Below the pieces are notes generated by a model that had not been told where the DNA came from, searched no databases, and saw nothing but the letters and a program-made list of their open reading frames with translations. A stretch of 64,000 nt of DNA from Massospora cicadina (lineage: Eukaryota > Entomophthoromycota > Entomophthoromycetes > Entomophthorales > Entomophthoraceae). Both the position numbers and the translations under genes were made by a program. How positions within the stretch are numbered: position 1 is the first letter of the stretch; each line of letters begins with the position of its first letter. The stretch spans positions 178,680-242,679 of the forward strand of contig JAKSZP010002693.1 in NCBI GenBank assembly GCA_022478985.1. The letters are read 5' to 3'. Shown in pieces: positions 12,900 to 23,884 of the stretch.

Positions 12900-14100
12900 C
12901 TATTTCTTTATACTCCCAAAGGAACTTCACAGTACTCAGTGATAATTTGACAACCTGTATGTTCCTGAATGGTGTAGTCATCAATACCAGTCTTCTTGAT
13001 TATCTCAAATGGTCTGGTCCATATGTTGGCAAACTTGTGCTTCCTTCCAAATCCATGTTTCCCATGGAACAAGACATAATCTCCTACAGCAAACTGTAGG
13101 AGTCCACTATGTCTGTTTTGGTCAGCTACCTGAGCGCGAATCCACTTGGCTAAACTAGTAGAATAATCTTCAGGTTTGAATTTCTATAAGCATGTCCTTT
13201 GAGTTGGTTAGATAACGCTGTGGCTCTATTCTGCCGGTGTTCTCCACACAGTAGTAAAGCCATGCTGGAAAAGCCTGATGCCTACTAAGAAGTAATTGGA
13301 AAGGACTATTCCCTGTTGAAAGGGGTAGCTGACATTATATGCAAAGATGGTGGTGGATAGGAGGGTACTTCACTCAGAGAGGCGATCCTTTACAGGCTTG
13401 CAGAGGATGTTCACCAATGTTCTGTTAAACTGATCAACCATCCCATTAGATTCAGGATGGTTGGTGTAGTTAAGACCCTGCAGATTACCATTAATTCATT
13501 AAGCTTAGGAAGAATATGCAATGTGAGTTTTTTCCAATGTCTGTGAGAATAAACTGTGGACAGCCATGTTGCTGTATGAAACACTCCATAATGAACGTGG
13601 CAACGATATGATCCCCTAGATTGCTGATCACTCTTGCTTCCACCCACCTGGTCAAATGATCTTTCACTAATATTATATACTTAGAGTGCTTTGCCCCAGT
13701 TGGCAGAGGCCCCATCACATCAAGGGAAACAGTGTGCCTAGAAAAAAGGAGCTTAACATCTGGAAGGTAGTTTTCTTGAGGAAAGATTTCTCCACTTGAC
13801 ACTGGTAAAAACAAGCAAATGTCTCAAGCACTTCATAATTCATGCTCTCCCAATAGTAACATGGTCGCAAAAACTCTAATGCTTTCCTCAACCCTCAATG
13901 ACCTACCGCCTTATTTGCATCAAATAATTGCTGGCCTAGCAGAAGGTTTCTTAAAACTCAGTGTCAATTACCCAATCTTTTTTATATAGTTACCCATGCC
14001 GCAAGAAGGTGTCCCATCTAAGCCCATCAAGCGTTTTGATCACCTGGTGTGGCTAATCGTGTTATTTGCTAAAAATCATCTTCTCATACATTATGTCCTC
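12900..14100 (-). pseudogene. N1 integrase
   Basis: Integrase inserts the cDNA into the genome. The minus-strand block at 13814-13411 shows HTVSLDVMGPLP (first catalytic Asp), KYIILVKDHLTRWVEA, QQHGCPQFILTD (second Asp), matching P. The C-terminal part near 13020-12950 reads PFEIIKKTGIDDYTIQ. The segment carrying the third catalytic residue is frame-broken. Confidence 0.75.
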
Positions 14101-14429
14101 CAAATCTGTTGTACTGGCAACTTTAGGTAATCGCAATAGACAATCCACATTCTGGTGTCTAGACACAGGCTGGTGTACTATCTCAAAGTCCTAAGAATGG
14201 AGCTTCAGTGACCATCGTTTAAGCTGCTCATCAGGTTCTTGGAGATTCTGTAAGCAACACAAGGATGCATGATCTGCTAGCACTTTGAATCTTACTCCGT
14301 GGAGGTATACCCAAAAATTTTTATATTCATATATCACCACTAATCACTCCTGCTCAGTCACAGTGTAATTTGATTCGTGGGAAATTTATGCTTCAGCTAA
14401 AAATCGTGACGGGGTGCTCCACGCCTTCA

Positions 14430-15480
14430 TCTTCCTTCTAGGATAATACTGCCCCTACAGCGGAAAGTGAAAATTCTGTTTGCATAACAAATTCTTTCTC
14501 TAAATTGGGGCACTTTAAAACTGGAGCGCTAGCTAATGTGGTCCGCAAGACATCAAGAGCGTTTTTTAAAAATTCAGTCCAGTCAAAGGTGGAATTTTTA
14601 TTTAATAACTCAAAAAGCGGCGCCCCAATACAGCTGAAGTTAGAATTGAACCGCTGGTAGTAACCAACGATCCCCAAAACACCTGAATACCCTGCTTATG
14701 GCCTGGCTGAGTCATCTTATATATGTCTTCCACCTTTGCCAGCTGAGGTATAGCCCTTTGGAGTCTACCACAAACCTGGGGTATTTCAATTGTTTCTTAA
14801 AAAAAGGACACTTTTGTTGTTTATTTTTATGGTGATTTCAGTGAGTTTGTGGTACAATTTGTTTCAAGTGGTTGAGATGCTCTGTGAATGTCTACAAGAA
14901 CACATTGATAAGATTGAGCTAGACTAGAACGCAGGATAGCTTCAGGTCAACAAAGATGGTGTCCATCGCCAGCTGGAATGTAGCTGGGACGGTGCACAGC
15001 CCCTGAGGCATACACGTGGGCTGGAACAAACCCTTTGAGGTAACTCTGGAACAATTCTCCCATTCTGCTTCTGGAAACTCAATTTTTCAGCCCCTAATAT
15101 CAATTCCATAGCGGAAAATAGCTATCACTAACCAACCAATCTAAAGCGTCATCAAGATGTGGAAGTGGATTAAAATCTTTTTGTGATGATGTTAAGCTTC
15201 CAGTAGTCAATTATTACTTGGTTGGTGTCATCTTTTTTCTTAACAATCAGCACCAAGGACACCCAAGGACTCTTTAATGGCTCTAACTTTCCCTTTTTGA
15301 TCAATTTATCTAAATCCTCAGATACAATTTCCTCCACAGCTTTGAAGCGACAGATAGGTCAAGACCAAATAGGAGGGTAATCTCTCATATACACCCAATG
15401 CACTACTCTGCGTGTGCATCCAAAATGATGATCATTGGAAGCGAAGATTCCTCAGTATTTCTCAAAAAGGGCCATCGCCC
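14430..15480 (-). pseudogene. N1 reverse transcriptase and RNase H
   Basis: RT is strongly decayed: the YLDD region (about 14910-14870) reads VLVDI then NVFL.TFTEHL across frames. RNase H is better preserved (14677-14438) with GIVGYYQRFN, APLFELLNKN, and FVMQTEFSLSAVGAVLS, where P reads QTDASLAAIGAVLS; the first catalytic Asp appears replaced by Glu. Confidence 0.75.
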
Positions 15481-15559
15481 TATCTTTCTTTCCCTCTGAC
15501 AGCCCGTTTAGAGCCTCCTATGGAACCACAGTCAATACGCTAGATGAGGTTTTACTAGT

Positions 15560-15910
15560 AGGCCAAGATCCTCCCAAGAACCAAAATTATGAACACAGTG
15601 AACCTCATTAATAGGAGTAAGGTGCAGATAAGCCACCACTTGGTGCCTTTGGACCATCATTGACTCCTTTTGTGAGTTCGTTATCAATGCCTTCACTTCC
15701 CCCTGCCCTGGTAGTAGTAGTCCAGGAGCCACATGGGGTTCAAACCACGCTTGTTGGTAGGGTCCCATAATATCACCATACAGCCCTACAGGAATGGCCA
15801 TTTCAAGCTCTGTTACTATTATGACCTGATGCCTAGAAGGTATGCTTAAAGCGTTCAAAGCATATAGTGGAATTTTGTCATACTCACAAATCTGGTTGTG
15901 CAGAGCTCTG
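15560..15910 (-). pseudogene. N1 dUTPase-like module between protease and RT
   Basis: It begins near ICEYDKIPLYALNAL and runs through IPSRHQVIIVTELEMAIP, GLYGDI, HVAPGLLLPGQGEVKALITN, QRHQVVAYLHLTPI and HNFGSWEDLG. It parallels the trimeric dUTPase fold: IP....I..TG.EI.IP.G.Y..I, then A(P)G...(G)EVKV.L.N, then QVVAYL (cf. RIAQL), then FGS. It is closely similar to the P module at 50610-50960. The catalytic Asp-Tyr of motif 3 is absent. It is open for 108 codons, longer than most N1 segments. Confidence 0.65.
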
Positions 15911-15939
15911 GTCCTTCACTTCGTCTGCCAATATACAAA

Positions 15940-16340
15940 GGAATCACATCATACTATAAACGATATTAATTTGACTGGAGCGAATAGGGTCCTTTGGGAC
16001 TCCGTTGGAGGTGAAATAGATGGGGATCCGTTACCCCAGAATGTTAAATCTTTCTTCTGCCATATTGACAACCACCCCAAATTGCCGCATGAACGTGGAC
16101 CCAATATACAAGGCATAAATGTTATCAGGCAGAACAACCGCCGGGACACATGCACCAACATAACTGAACTGCAAGGGCAATGCACTGCAAGCTACCTCTG
16201 ACACAGTGTTCTGTGTCCCCCATGGTCCCATACACTACTAAATGCTCTACATTAGGCTTCAGCGGAAGCTTAGCCATAAGATTGGTGGATATTATATTAA
16301 CTAGAGCGCCAGTACCTATAATCGCTTGGACTTTGTATTT
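15940..16340 (-). pseudogene. N1 retropepsin
   Basis: The active-site region near 16320-16280 reads IIGTGALVNIISTNLMAKL, so the catalytic Asp is replaced by Gly relative to the family D[ST]GA. The flap and C-terminal part (16231-16031) includes VPAVVLPDNIYALYIGSTFM and FGVVVNMAEE, close to P (GAAFMRKFGVMIDMAEE). Confidence 0.7.
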
Positions 16341-16749
16341 TTATGAAAATATCATAGTATTTACACTCCAATAAGAAGAGCCATTGGTGTTTATACATCC
16401 ACATACAAGGGCTTTTTGTTATCAAGAAAGGCAATGATACTGACGCAGACCTGAGGATACTACTTAATGATTTCTTCTACTGACATTGCAACATTCACCC
16501 ACTATAGTTTGGAAACATCCTTTGAGGAAATTGATTTTGCTAATGACGTTATGCGCAAGTATCTAAAAGGCATACGGTTTTGGTACAACTTTTTGAAACT
16601 CTGAGGCTATATTTGTCCTGTCTTCCTCCAGGGGGAAGTCTGGAGCATTGCTGAGGGTTGTTGATATAATAAATCGTCAGATTGAGTAATGGGGCCGCCA
16701 CAAAGGTACTGGTTGAAATACCAGGGATAATTAGATTTGGATCAGTTGA

Positions 16750-17910
16750 GTTAAAGCATCCTGTCTCTAATCCTCTTGATCTTTTCCCTGTTCAGTCAGG
16801 GATATTAGTAATGAATAATCATTCAGGTTGCTGGGACAGCTAGCCACATAATGACCTCTTTGGCCGCAAGAGCAGCAGGCATTGTATATGGCTCATGTCT
16901 CCATGTCACCACCAAAAACCCAGCCAAAGAATTAACTGGTGATTGTAATTTGACTGAGGAAGAGTCAATTGACCATAGCAAGGGCTGGATGGAACCGCCA
17001 AAATGTCGAGTGGCTAAGTATTATCCAGCGGATCATAGCCAAATCGTTGTTAATTCCTGAAGTGGATTTGGTGAAGGCTTCAGGGGCTTTTTGTTCTATA
17101 TTAAAAGCATTATAAGTTATGGATAAACGGCGTAGATAGTTGACAACTTGCAATATTGCCACATCTTCTTGTAGATTGGGGACCATAGCAATATAGCTCC
17201 AGATATGGCTTATTAACTGCCATCACTGTGATGCTCACATCCTCATTGGTCAAAAATCTGCTCCCACTAACATGTGGGCCTCAGTTGTGAATTTCTCTGA
17301 AAACTCTACCAAAGACTCGTTTTGTTTAAATTGAATGGTTAAAAAAGTTGGTCTTGCATTGCGCCATCTTTGCCACAATCCCAGAGCAAACAAAGCACAC
17401 TTCCTTCACATCCTAATATGGTATATTGCTATTCTTGAGGTAACATATAACTTGGTCTGCACTCTATATTTCCAGAGCGGACAATAACAGTTTAGCCGTG
17501 ACCCAATCTGAAGCACCCTCTACTGCAAATTCAAACCGCTTAAAAAATCCATGTATGTTTCCATTGAAGTTAAACAGGGCAGCTTGTTGATGCAGACCTA
17601 TCCCTCTCTAGCGACAATATTCATTTTATGCTCATCACAGTGTAGCCGATCTGTAGTGCCATCCAAGCAATTGAAAAAGTTGGCTGGCTTGGCAAACAAC
17701 TTGATGCAGTCATTTGAAGGCCTTGTTAAGCTGAAGCATTATACCCATAATATCTTGAATAAGCATTTTTTGCGCCTGAAGTAGTGTATCCAGGACAAGC
17801 TTTAGTTCCGCATATTGGGATATCTCAATAAACTGGGGGTAGTATCCCCTCAAGTTGAGACTGTTGCGCCATTGCTAGACGAATATAGGATATCTTGGCA
17901 TGTTGATCAA
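16750..17910 (-). pseudogene. N1 gag with CCHC nucleocapsid knuckle
   Basis: Upstream of the protease, the minus strand near 16878-16832 encodes CCSCGQRGHYVASC, an intact C-X2-C-X4-H-X4-C knuckle. The rest up to the PBS at 17933 is gag by position. It is frame-broken and similar in layout to P gag (47520-49740). Confidence 0.7.
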
Positions 17911-17911
17911 T

Positions 17912-17933
17912 GGGCCCCCTATAGTGAGCACCA
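17912..17933 (-). other. N1 primer-binding site
   Basis: Minus-strand TGGTGCTCACTATAGGGG follows the 5' LTR after one base. Close variants follow the 5' LTRs of P, M and Q, so the families probably prime from the same tRNA, one ending in about GTGAGCACCA. Confidence 0.75.
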
Positions 17934-17934
17934 C

Positions 17935-18520
17935 TGTTAACTTTTGGCAGTACTGATTAATTCTGCTAGTTTAGTTGCACAGGTTTATTACCACTGAGCA
18001 ACGGATGGATGATATGCTGATTGCCAATCCTTAAGATCAGACTAAAATGTAATAAATAAGGAGCTATCCCCCCAACAGATACCAGTTTATTAATATATAA
18101 AAGAACGGATTACTTCTGCTAACATTTTCCAACTTTTCTTCACTTTCAAAAGACCAGCTCATCTTGTATTCGCTTTCCACTCATATCTTTGTCATTTAGG
18201 TCAATTTTGAACCTTTAGCTTAGCTATTAATTGTTTTTGGAACTCATCTGACTCTTTTCATCCTTGAGGCGTTAGCGGAATTCACTATATTTGCCAAGCT
18301 TTTATTACCTCTACCTACTCACTTTTAGTTGATACAAATTTACCAAATCTCAAAGCTCCCTTCAGCAATTAAAATATAAAATGCCTAGCTAATTAAGGCT
18401 TCAATTGATCTGCTTCCAGTCAACATAATCTACCATACAAATCTCGAGGCTCACCCTGACTGATAAAATGTAATCCACTGAACATATGACATATCATCCA
18501 TTCATACTAATTACTTGACA
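17935..18520 (-). repeat. N1 5' LTR
   Basis: Starts TGTTAACTTTTGG, ends TTGACA at 18520, followed by TSD GCTAG (18521-18525). Partner of 12289-12872. Confidence 0.88.
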
Positions 18521-18525
18521 GCTAG

Positions 18526-19330
18526 CTTTTACAAGTACATATCCACACTCATTACTGGGGTTGGTTTCACCATTGAAAAGAATTGGTTTTCCGCTTCTTG
18601 TTGTCTATGCAATAATTTTAATTGTTTTACTTTGTAGACTAGTGAAAATACATATATTTCTCAAAGTTACCAAGTCAGATAAGGCGCCCATAAAAAATTA
18701 TTCTAAGACCAACATCCTAAGATATCAGCAAGCATGATATTCACTTAATCTACAATACCATTTTTTTCAGGACAAAAAGGAACTAATACACGCATTTACT
18801 TCCCATTATTTGGTTCAATCAGAGATACTAAATTTATGAAAAATTCGTCCCATTGTCATTTAGTATCACCTGAGTACAACACATGTGGTAAATTATTTTT
18901 CTAGAACAATTTTCATGATACCCATGGCATCTACTCAACTCATGGTTCTTGTTTCTTCCCATCTTGTAAGGTGTTAATCATGATAAAAATATAACATATG
19001 CCTTTGGTGCTCATTCTCAAAGGCTTCATCACATCTATAGATACTGTGTGTCATGAAAAACCTGGTCACCCCAATCAGTACCCCATTACGTTCTTATGTG
19101 GTTTATGGTTTTGATGCTCCAAACAACATGATCTGACTTAATCGACGCCATAACTTAACAATTCTCAATAATACTGTCAAATGCGCTACAACATGTTCTT
19201 AGGCCACCGTGGCCAATAATCTTATGCGCAGCTTAAATGATCTACGTTCTCTCAGAGGGCTTTGGTAACATTTTTTTATTTTCTGTTAATTTATAAACTG
19301 CCCATTTTTTAGTTCTGTTTTTCCATGGCC
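18526..19330 (-). pseudogene. Gypsy Q integrase core relic
   Basis: Near 18810-18750 the minus strand reads CPEKNGIVD, stop, VN, matching [12 protein letters not shown] of P, the segment with the third catalytic residue (Glu), here replaced by Asp. The reading continues through the N1 insertion into 12283-11990. Confidence 0.6.
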
Positions 19331-19559
19331 TTCTATAACGTGGCTTGTACTTCCATTGGCTTATTCTTCAACTCTCCTCTGATCATACTTTCAAATAGGT
19401 TATCAGTCCAATCTTACACTGCAAGACCTTCTGGTAACCCGGACAACATATTGAAATTTTGTTTCCTGTCTCTGGCGCGATGTTCAATATCAATATCAAT
19501 ATCATAGGCTTGCAGATTTAAATGACCACCAATCTAATTTCCCTTCAGATAATTTCAAA

Positions 19560-20800
19560 TTTATGTAACTAATGAATAGTTCATAGTCAGTGAAAACCTT
19601 AAATGCATTCTATGAATATAAACATAGGACTGCTTGCAGGCATAGATAAATGCATGAACTCATGCCTTTAATGGTATAATTCCTTATGGCATTGATCTGT
19701 GAAGCTAACGTAAGTCACAGGGTGCTCTTCTCCATGTTCCCAAACTAGACTAAGTATGGCCCCTATTGCCATAGATGCATCTGAATGGATGATAGTGATA
19801 GCTCTAAAGTTGTATCTATAGGGATCAGACTCATCATCAGGTACTTTTGTAATTCATAAAAGGCATTTTAACCTCTTTGCTCCAGAAAAACCCTTTCCTA
19901 GGTCCTTCACCAGGTTTAATAATGGATTCTGCTTTTTTGCGAAATCCTCAATGAATTGATGATAGTAGCCAATCATAAAAGAAGATCTGGATATCACAAA
20001 TGCTTATGGAGTCAACATCCGTTTGATTGCTCCCACTTTTTGTTTCTGAGGTTACAACCCACATTGTTTATAACAAAACCTAAACACTCCTTCTTAGGCT
20101 TTACAAGTGACACTAAAAAGGCTTGATATTAAGTTTTGCTGAGGCCAGCCTCATAAATACTTCCATAATGTTGCAAAAGACTTCTGAACGTCAGGCTGAA
20201 CATATTAATATTATCAAAATGTCATAAGATGCAAGATAACTTAATTTCTGATAAGATCATATCCATTGCCAATTGAAAAATTGCAGATACGTTACATAAG
20301 CTTTTAGGCATCCTCATAGGCTGAAAAACCTGTGCTGCTAGAATAGCACACTTTTCTTGAGATTAGGGTGCATATTAATCTGCTAGTATCAAGAATTTAG
20401 GTCCATTGCTAAGAGGGATTTATCCCCCACTTAGTCAATCCAACATATCATCAATCCTCAGTAAGGGGTGAGAGTCCTTCTTTGTGTTTTTTACCTTTCA
20501 AAAATGATCACAGCTCTATTTAAATTATCTTTCTTCTTGATTATCAGTATTGAACTTTGTCCACAAACCAGACAAAGGCATGAGCAACCCATGCTATAAC
20601 AGATTTTCTATCTCCTTAGCTACCGCTGCTTCTGATGCTCAAGATCTCCAAATACATTTCATCCTGATTAGTTTGGCCACTCCAGTTTGATCTGGTATAA
20701 CACATTCTTTGTACTTCTTAAATCACGGTTATCTTGTACAGAAATAAATTGGTACTTTTCAAAATAAGGCAAATATTTCATTTTGTTGACATTCTGTTAA
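19560..20800 (-). pseudogene. Gypsy Q reverse transcriptase and RNase H relics
   Basis: The RT catalytic box near 20225-20200 reads SCIL, stop, HFDNINMFSLTF against SCILVYLDDINVF in P, so the second catalytic Asp is Asn. RNase H near 19805-19740 reads TIIHSDASMAIGAILS and EEHPVTY, with the catalytic Asp kept. Confidence 0.65.
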
Positions 20801-20889
20801 ACCCTTTAATCTTTCCTTCTGATTTTTTTATGAATACTAAAATTAAAATCCCCAGAGAACCAAATTTTCACTTGGTTCCCCAAAATTAA

Positions 20890-21160
20890 AAAAGAATGAA
20901 TTCCCATCACTGGAACCAATTGCGTGAATGCAACCAATTGGTGTCAATTGACTTCCATCAGGGTTTTTCAAGATTAGCTAGTGAGATATGAATCTCATCA
21001 TGACTGGGAATTAAAGTCCCTGGAGCATCACAAGTTTAATTCTCAATTTTTGTCAAAGAGCTTCAATCACTGCATTTAGCTGCTCTGGGATTTCCAATGT
21101 TAGTACAGTATCTACAACTTTCTTCATTCCTGGCAGAATGGTTACATCATTTCTCAACTG
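20890..21160 (-). pseudogene. Gypsy Q dUTPase-like module
   Basis: Minus-strand segments in order: FQLRNDVTILPGMKKVVDTV, LTLEIPEQLNAVIEAL, then across a frameshift APGTLIPSHDEIHISLANLEKP, and LTPIGCIHAIGSSDG. These align with the P module (PSGHQGVIGTG, LEIEVPKGLYEEILAL, APGLLFPGNGEVKVLLTNL, LVPIGEV, IHDFGSWED). It is a more divergent version than N1 or P, showing that the module is old in these gypsy lineages. Confidence 0.55.
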
Positions 21161-21399
21161 GAAAGGAAATCCCTCAGTTTTTGTTCAAATATTTTGTTGA
21201 TGTTTGGACCATCTTACTGACTAATTTATAACCAATAGTAATGATTCCACCCTTATATACCAAATTTTTGAAGATATTTATCTTGCTGAGGGGTGGATCT
21301 TCTTTTTGATGGTTAAGCAATGGCAATATTTGCCCCAAAATTGACAAATTATTCTCTTCAAAATTGCACTTAAATGATAATTTTTCATGAATTCCGGGG

Positions 21400-21680
21400 T
21401 GATGATAATCTTTTAATTCTGATTAGTCAAGACAAAATCAGGAGCGGACACAACCAATTAACTGAAATAAAGGGCAATGCATTGTAAACCCCACGGGAAT
21501 TAGTAGATCCAAGGGCCACCTGCCCCATACTGTTTTTAATGTTCATATCAGGATTAACTTTTAGCCATTTGGCAACTTAGTAGACACAATAAAGATTGGT
21601 GCTCCGCTGTCAATGATCACTCTTGCTTTTACTTTATTTTAATAAAGATCCATGTATACATACACTCATAATATTAGAAA
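21400..21680 (-). pseudogene. Gypsy Q retropepsin relic, intact DSG
   Basis: Near 21635-21590 the minus strand reads RVIIDSGAPIFIVSTKL, with the D-S-G catalytic triad intact. It is the only one of the five gypsy copies here in which the triad is not mutated. Confidence 0.65.
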
Positions 21681-22149
21681 ACTATGGTTTACTGAATGAT
21701 TAATGGGTTTGTTATCCAAATCAAGAGTGTGAATCAATTGAGCTAATATTGGGAAGGTTTTCCAGTGAGACAATCAGAATCCTTATATTGATATCATTTA
21801 ACTTGGTATTTGTTAATTTGGCTTCATCTTCAATAGATTGTACTTTATATACTGTTTTAGGCATAGGGATGAGCTATTTCTTCTATTTTTGGGAACAATA
21901 CCCTTTTATTTTGATCTAGTTAATTCGTTTGCATCAGGATACACCACCTGATGTAAAGGATCTATTTCAGGCGCATCTGCAAACAATTATGTTTTATCAA
22001 AACTCTCTGAAAGTTTTTGAAATAACTTGATTATATGCAGTTCTAGTCTGTTACGCGTCTAGACAAAAAATATTTTCCCTGCATCTCAAAGGTTTTCTTC
22101 TTTTCCTTAGGTCATACCAAGTTAATTTGGGCTTTCAATAATCTTTTTC

Positions 22150-23805
22150 CACATGCATTTGCAAAATGTCCAGGTTGTTCAAATTTGTTACAGGTCAATC
22201 ATGACTTATTAGCAAGTATCAGTCTATACAATGATCCGTCCTGATTCTTGATTACCATATTCTTTATGTTTATCCAAAAATTGTTTCATATTCTTATTAG
22301 TAACCATCTGATTATTTGGTTTTAAGTCCAGTTTGGCGCTTCAAGTGTTGACCCTAGCATCTTAAAGTATTTTACCATCTGCAAAACGGTGTTCTTTCTG
22401 GTAAGAGATGAAATTATAGCCTGACAAGTGTCTTTATAATGGTGTAGCATGTTCTGTATGGCAATTCGGGCATTGAAATCACTCATTGCATTAGCTCCTG
22501 CAAGAATCTGAGCTTCTTGGTAAAACATTGCAAACATTTCCAGCAATTTTCCCCTTTAAAAATATATACTCATAATTCTTTTTTGGATGACCTTATGTTA
22601 TAGATTCCAAATTCCTTCGCTATATATTCTTTTGATAGGTTATAGCTCCAGTCTTTTCCATAAAGACATGGTAGAACGAGATTCTGATATTCTTGAAGAC
22701 AATTGAAAACATTAACAGATCTTTAATGATTGCTATAGCTTTACAATATTATCTGAATAGCCAGAAGAGTGCATGAATGTTGTCTGGATGAAAAAAGGGT
22801 AGCTTGGGTGTGCTTAAGAAATTTTCATCTATGATAAGAGCAGTATTATGAACTGGTGGATGAACGGACATGGGCGTAGCTTTTAAGGTCGCTTTAGGAA
22901 GAGTTCAAAAGTACTTGTTATTTCTCAAATATTTTGAATTGTATTTTTGTCATACATTTTTGCTTTAGTAAATGCTAAGGTCTCCTCAACAACATGGCCA
23001 CACGGTACTCTTCCTAAGTACATTTTACACTAATAGGCTTCTAGTTTGTCTAACCGCTTGAGAATTTGCTCATCCCAAGTCTAATGCTTCAAGTCACTCT
23101 CCTTTAATTTAAATTCTTATCAGTTTCGCTCTCCACCCCATTCTCAATGTATCTAAAGTTTTTCAAAGTGAGGTTTCATTCTACTGTACATCATTTAGAT
23201 GTTCAAGCAATTTTCAGTTGCTTTTCTCATACTTGTACATCTCATTGTCCAATTTTTTCACTGTCATTTTGGATATGCGACTAATTGGTATAAATGTCAT
23301 GGGGTGACTCACCAGAAAAATGTCAGTAAAACTCCTCCTTTTAATTCTTGGCTGAAAAGTACTGATCAGGGTAATGCTTCTACCCTTATGTCTCAGCCAA
23401 TTCCACTTGCTTTTGTTAATAAGGTTATGCCAAACCCTTGGGGTAAATTGGTGGACTCCTTCCATGGTTTACACGGCAATCTACAATTTAGTTAAAATTT
23501 CAAAGTGGAACAACCCCACTTTTATAGACGTGAAGGGGGTTCAGGGGGATGAAAATATTTTCTACATCAATAACCACCTAGGACCTCTGGTCACCACTGA
23601 GGTGAAAATATTTTTAAGATCTTATTGGATTGAAATTATCAAATCTTTATCACAAGGATACATACTACCTACTTTTGACCACCCCCCAAAGTCAAGTTGA
23701 GGGGAATAGTATCTCACAAGTCTTATAGGTCATATTAGTATACTTCCTATTTGAACAATCATCTGCTAATGCCAAATTCTATTGCTCCTCCTGTTTTTAG
23801 CCTCA
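22150..23805 (-). pseudogene. Gypsy Q gag C-terminal part
   Basis: A CCHC relic near 22195-22154 reads CNKFEQPGHFANAC (second Cys lost). Upstream, a 74-codon open piece (22546-22322) encodes a helical-looking gag fragment. Gag continues across LINE2 and elements B and C at 28619-28840 and 30730-31696, giving about 2.8 kb between protease and PBS, close to P. The block 23199-23700 is more open on the plus strand than on the gag strand (separate entry). Confidence 0.55.
23199..23700 (+). other. Unrecognised plus-strand open block in Q gag region
   Basis: Two overlapping plus-strand frames (23199-23495 and 23374-23700) are open while the Q gag strand has many stops between 23500 and 23700. The second frame includes WNNPTFIDVKGVQGDENIFY and INNHLGPLVTTEVKIF, which look protein-like. 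I recognise no family. It could be an inserted fragment, a further antisense frame, or chance. No TSD was found. Confidence 0.3.
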
Positions 23806-23820
23806 AATTCCTCTAAATAT
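23806..23820. repeat. TSD of LINE2, left copy (15 bp)
   Basis: AATTCCTCTAAATAT, repeated perfectly at 28604-28618; brackets LINE2. Confidence 0.9.
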
Positions 23821-23884
23821 CAAATTTAAATTTAAATTTATTGCGGGGAAGGCTGACCATGGGACGGACACTTCCAAATATGAC

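Larger units (their letters stand above)
12289..18520 (-). mobile_element. Gypsy N1: complete Ty3/gypsy element inserted in Q integrase
   Basis: A 6.2 kb minus-strand LTR retrotransposon with LTRs of 584 bp (12289-12872) and 586 bp (17935-18520), both starting TGTTAACTTTTGG and ending TTGACA, and a perfect 5-bp TSD GCTAG. PBS and purine tract are in place. Domain order is gag(CCHC), protease, dUTPase-like module, RT, RNase H, integrase. All frames are broken by stops and indels. The two LTRs differ at many positions, so the insertion is old, though younger than Q. Confidence 0.9.
18526..23805 (-). mobile_element. Gypsy Q internal region (integrase to gag)
   Basis: Decayed minus-strand coding DNA. 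Reading from high to low coordinates: gag, CCHC relic (about 22195-22154), protease (about 21640-21400), dUTPase-like module (about 21160-20890), RT (about 20800-20000), RNase H (about 19900-19560), integrase (about 19330-18526, continuing at 12283). No long frames survive, so the original track of reading frames is almost empty here; domains were found by translating across frameshifts and comparing with P and N1. Confidence 0.7.
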
